Assembly (NCBI GenBank): GCA_042091035.1
Contig: JBELIG010000129.1
Location: 1-8,782, forward strand
DNA length: 8,782 bases
Source: AM-2324 sp042091035
Lineage (GTDB): Bacteria; Bacteroidota; Bacteroidia; Chitinophagales; Saprospiraceae
Direction of reading: 5' to 3'
Shown here: in pieces, positions 6,285 through 8,782 of the stretch
How positions within the stretch are numbered: the first letter of the stretch is position 1
How the letters are laid out: each line of letters opens with the position of its first letter
Made by a program: the position numbers and the translations under genes
Notes under the pieces: model-generated
The model's input: the letters and a program-made list of their open reading frames with translations, nothing else
What the model was told of the DNA's origin: nothing
The model's database searches: none

Positions 6285-6509
6285 ATGAAAAAAAGATACA
6301 TCTTATTCATATTAGGGCTTGTACTAAACCTACAAGCATTTGCGCAAGGAGAACAAATAGACTTCATGCGCAGTATTGGCAAAATCTATGTAGTTGTTGC
6401 AGTCATACTTGTAATACTACTAGGTCTATTCTATTACCTTTTTAGAATGGACAAAAACTTAACTAAATTAGAAAATCAAATAAATAGAGATGTCAGAGCC
6501 AAAAAGTAA
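6285..6509 (+). CDS. CcmD-family small membrane protein
   Basis: A 74-residue protein with a signal peptide (residues 1-20, cleavage likely at AFA-Q), one membrane segment (about 33-53, IYVVVAVILVILLGLFYYLF) and a charged tail with a short helix, DKNLTKLENQI. This is the layout of the Bacteroidota CcmD family, encoded directly after ccmC. CcmD in System I is a small subunit that bridges CcmAB and CcmC and is needed to release CcmE with its heme. The gene lies 60 nt after ccmC and its last 20 nt overlap the start of the dehydrogenase gene. The presence of a cleavable signal differs from the proteobacterial CcmD. Assignment rests on position and topology rather than strong sequence motifs. Confidence 0.75.
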   Translation: MKKRYILFILGLVLNLQAFAQGEQIDFMRSIGKIYVVVAVILVILLGLFYYLFRMDKNLTKLENQINRDVRAKK

Positions 6510-7920
6510 CACAAGCTTTTATCAAAGTGTACAAAATTACTTTGAAAAAGCTGCAGATCATACAGGGTTGCACCCCGGCTTAATTGAACAAATCAAAGCG
6601 TGTAATGCGGTTTATCGTATGAAATTTCCAGTGAAATTGGAAAAAGGATACGAAGTAATCGAGGCTTACCGAGTTCAACACAGTCATCACAGATTGCCTA
6701 CCAAAGGTGGTATTCGATACAGTAAGCAGGTAAACCAGGAAGAGGTTATGGCGCTGGCTACTCTTATGAGTTTGAAATGTGCTATTGTTGATGTTCCATT
6801 TGGTGGAGCAAAAGGTGGCGTAAAAATCAGTGCAGCAAAATATTCTGAATTAGAACTTGAAAAAATTACCAGAAGATATACCACTGAATTAGTTCGAAGA
6901 AACTTCATAGGACCGGCAATTGATGTACCAGCTCCCGATTATGGAACAAGCGGTCGTGAAATGGCGTGGATTTTTGACACCTATAGAGCTTTTAAAGGCG
7001 AAGATATTGATGCAGCGGGTTGTGTAACTGGTAAACCTGTTACATTAAATGGTGTACGAGGACGTGAGGAAGCGACAGGTCGAGGCGTTTTCTACGGAAT
7101 ACGTGAGGCGCTGAATTACAAAGAGGATATGGATAAAGCTGGTCTTTCAACAGGAATCAAAGGAAAGACGATGATTATCCAAGGTCTTGGAAATGTTGGA
7201 TCATATGCCGGCAAAATCTCACAAGATGAAGGTGGTGCAAAGATTGTAGGTATCGGAGAATACGAAGGTGCTATTTACAATGCTGATGGTATCGATATCC
7301 ATAAGCTAATTGAATACAGAAAAGAAAATAAGTCTATACTAGGTTTTCCTGGATCAAAGGCGATAAGCAAGGAAGATAGATCTTCTATCCTAGAATATCC
7401 TTGTGATATCCTAATTCCAGCTGCTCTTGAGAATCAGATTACGGAAGAAAATGCTGGGAAAATTCAAGCTAAGGTAATTGCTGAAGCTGCAAATGGACCC
7501 GTAACTTCTGGAGCAGAAAAAATCCTACTTGAAAGAAATATACTTGTAATTCCAGATGTATACTTAAATGCTGGTGGTGTTACTGTTTCTTATTTCGAAT
7601 GGCTCAAGAACCTCTCTCACATGCGTTTTGGACGTATGGAGAAAAGATTCAACCAGCAAACCTATGAGAAGATGATAGGTATCATCGAAGAACATACAGG
7701 CAGAGTTGTTGGAGATCTTGAAAGAACCTTTGTTGCTCGAGGAGCAGATGAGATAGATCTAGTTCGATCTGGCTTAGAAGAAACTATGATATCTTCTTAT
7801 TCACAGATCCGTGAAATCATGAATACACATATAGGTGTAAATGACCTAAGGACAGCTGCTTTTGTAAGTGCTGTCGGAAAAATTGGTTCTGACTACCTGG
7901 CTATGGGAATATTTCCATAG
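6490..7920 (+). CDS. Glu/Leu/Phe/Val dehydrogenase (glutamate dehydrogenase)
   Basis: A 476-residue cytoplasmic oxidoreductase, most likely a glutamate dehydrogenase (L-glutamate + NAD(P)+ + water to 2-oxoglutarate + ammonia), linking nitrogen and carbon metabolism. The substrate domain has Lys72 (TKGGIRY), Lys96, catalytic Lys108 (VPFGGAKGG) and Asp150 (PAPDYGTSGRE), with the spacing of the clostridial enzyme's catalytic set. The Rossmann domain has GLGNVG at 232-237 and an acidic Glu257 at the end of its second strand, which suggests NAD can bind. AEAANGP and NAGGVTVSYFEWLKN are also intact. From about residue 250 the sequence is notably close to animal glutamate dehydrogenases, with an extra stretch of about 40 residues after YFEW. 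Its ATG lies 20 nt inside the ccmD-like gene in another frame, so it is read from the same mRNA. No upstream in-frame start is needed. Confidence 0.88.
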   Translation: MSEPKSNTSFYQSVQNYFEKAADHTGLHPGLIEQIKACNAVYRMKFPVKLEKGYEVIEAYRVQHSHHRLPTKGGIRYSKQVNQEEVMALATLMSLKCAIVDVPFGGAKGGVKISAAKYSELELEKITRRYTTELVRRNFIGPAIDVPAPDYGTSGREMAWIFDTYRAFKGEDIDAAGCVTGKPVTLNGVRGREEATGRGVFYGIREALNYKEDMDKAGLSTGIKGKTMIIQGLGNVGSYAGKISQDEGGAKIVGIGEYEGAIYNADGIDIHKLIEYRKENKSILGFPGSKAISKEDRSSILEYPCDILIPAALENQITEENAGKIQAKVIAEAANGPVTSGAEKILLERNILVIPDVYLNAGGVTVSYFEWLKNLSHMRFGRMEKRFNQQTYEKMIGIIEEHTGRVVGDLERTFVARGADEIDLVRSGLEETMISSYSQIREIMNTHIGVNDLRTAAFVSAVGKIGSDYLAMGIFP

Positions 7921-7924
7921 CAAT

Positions 7925-7963
7925 AAAAAAAACCGAGTTGATGTTTCAACTCGGTTTTTTTTT
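7925..7963. terminator. Symmetric bidirectional intrinsic terminator
   Basis: CCGAGTTGA (7933-7941) and TCAACTCGG (7946-7954) form a perfect 9-bp stem with a TGTT loop, flanked by eight A on the left and nine T on the right. On the plus strand the T run ends transcripts of the dehydrogenase operon, whose stop is just 4 nt before the A run. On the minus strand the A run reads as U and ends the converging gene, whose stop codon (7964-7962) overlaps the T run. Each gene therefore has almost no 3' untranslated region before the hairpin. Confidence 0.92.
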
Positions 7964-8738
7964 AGTCTTCTAATTCGTTAATCAATTCATTTATAAAAAC
8001 ATCATTATTTAGTTTCTCTTCTAAATCAATGCTTGACTGCCTCACTCCTGAGGCCTTTACCTCCTTCAATTCTCGCTCTAGTGATTTAATAATCAAATTC
8101 TTTTCTGTTATTTTATTGGTCAAATCTTCATTCTCTTGACAAACTTCATTACTTATTGATAATAGTTCATCAATTAGAATTGACTTTGGACGGTTCATGC
8201 CGAAGCCTAAACCCAAAAATAAAGAGAAAGCCATTAGAAATTCAAAAGGTCCGTATATACCAAGTACATTTGAAAACTCATGAACATTGATGGATTGAAA
8301 AATAAATTGCGATCCAAACAAAGCAGTAAGCACTAATGTTTTCTTCATGCCCTTTGACCTTCCTAATAGCAGGAACGAAAGCACTGATGTAGAAAACAAC
8401 CAAAAGAACTGAACAAAATAAATACCATCAAAACTTATACTAAGGCTAAATACCGATAGAATACATAGTTCTGTGGATAGTGATAGATTTCCTTTATATT
8501 TTAAAGCTACTCCCCCTCCTACTAGCAATCCAACACATATAAGATGTGATACATTGAAATAGTCAGAAAAAATCAATCCAGTTCCAGATGAAAATACTGC
8601 GCCGAGTAGGCAAAGAAAGAATATATTGGACAGACGAAGCGCATTCATATGGTCTTCAATCTCTTCCATTTTCTCAATAGGTAAGAACCATTGAACACTA
8701 ATTTTAAAAAAACTAGCGATTGCAGAAATAGTATTCAT
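7962..8738 (-). CDS. Membrane protein with a coiled-coil tail, sensor-like, no output domain
   Basis: A 258-residue protein I cannot place in a named family. Residues 1-34 are soluble and include an acidic helix (EKMEEIEDHMNALRLSN), then about six membrane segments (roughly 38-58, 64-80, 88-104, 107-126, 134-150 and 160-180) separated by short loops. A soluble tail follows: residues about 188-230 are a coiled coil (ELLSISNEVCQENEDLTNKI and onward), then a Ser-containing linker and an acidic end, FINELINELED. The N-terminal membrane array followed by a helical linker looks like the input half of Bacteroidota sensor histidine kinases, but no H-box or ATPase domain follows. A terminator begins right at the stop codon, so this seems a complete gene rather than one cut by a frameshift. 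It is single and converges on the dehydrogenase. Its promoter was not identified. Confidence 0.65.
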   Translation of the reverse strand: MNTISAIASFFKISVQWFLPIEKMEEIEDHMNALRLSNIFFLCLLGAVFSSGTGLIFSDYFNVSHLICVGLLVGGGVALKYKGNLSLSTELCILSVFSLSISFDGIYFVQFFWLFSTSVLSFLLLGRSKGMKKTLVLTALFGSQFIFQSINVHEFSNVLGIYGPFEFLMAFSLFLGLGFGMNRPKSILIDELLSISNEVCQENEDLTNKITEKNLIIKSLERELKEVKASGVRQSSIDLEEKLNNDVFINELINELED

Positions 8739-8782
8739 GTTATTTTAGTTTGGGTTAATCAAATAACAGCCACAGTTTGCAA

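Noticed and set aside
6687..6908. A 73-codon minus-strand frame inside the dehydrogenase gene
   Set aside because: It lies opposite the most conserved catalytic region of the dehydrogenase (KGGIRY to GGAKGG) and shows no features of its own.

Overview
The window reads as a chromosomal segment of a Bacteroidota bacterium, perhaps a marine Flavobacteriia- or Cytophagia-like lineage; the order cannot be fixed from the sequence. The evidence is the AT-rich composition, the lack of Shine-Dalgarno sequences before most starts, a promoter of the Bacteroidota type (TTTG-N19-TAnnTTTG), and the gene families: a small two-segment CcmD-family protein, a DGDGD-type lipoprotein, an S74-domain surface protein and an orphan LuxE-like acyltransferase. 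I see no insertion sequences, phage genes, tRNA or rRNA genes, CRISPR arrays or recognisable defence genes.

Left part (1-1555): a gene entering from the left edge on the minus strand (only about 14 codons, resembling the start of a signal peptide), then about 500 bp without a convincing protein gene. That gap holds a consensus-like minus-strand promoter (487-517) and a strong minus-strand intrinsic terminator (221-256), which together suggest an unannotated small RNA of about 250 nt. Next is a minus-strand LuxE/PaaK-like acyl-protein synthetase (548-1555).

Middle (1638-3488): a plus-strand lipoprotein converges on, and overlaps by 14 nt, a minus-strand two-gene operon. That operon encodes a secreted protein with 15-residue glycine-rich beta-roll repeats, an S74-like chaperone domain and a coiled coil (upstream), and an ArsC/Spx-fold thioredoxin-like protein (downstream). 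The two are joined by a TAATG stop/start overlap.

Right part (3600-7920): five tightly packed plus-strand genes form one apparent operon: a nucleoside phosphorylase, ccmB, an enlarged ccmC, a ccmD-like gene, and a Glu/Leu/Phe/Val (glutamate) dehydrogenase. CcmB, CcmC and CcmD are the membrane parts of the heme-handling module of System I cytochrome c maturation. CcmA, CcmE and CcmF are not in the window. The dehydrogenase starts inside the end of the ccmD-like gene. The operon ends at a symmetric terminator (7925-7963) that also serves the converging gene 7962-8738, a membrane protein with a coiled-coil tail that resembles the input half of a sensor kinase without a kinase domain.

No clearly new multi-gene system is visible. 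The points most worth following up are the small-RNA candidate, the roughly 135-residue periplasmic insertion in CcmC, the degenerate S74 domain, and the sensor-like protein without an output domain.
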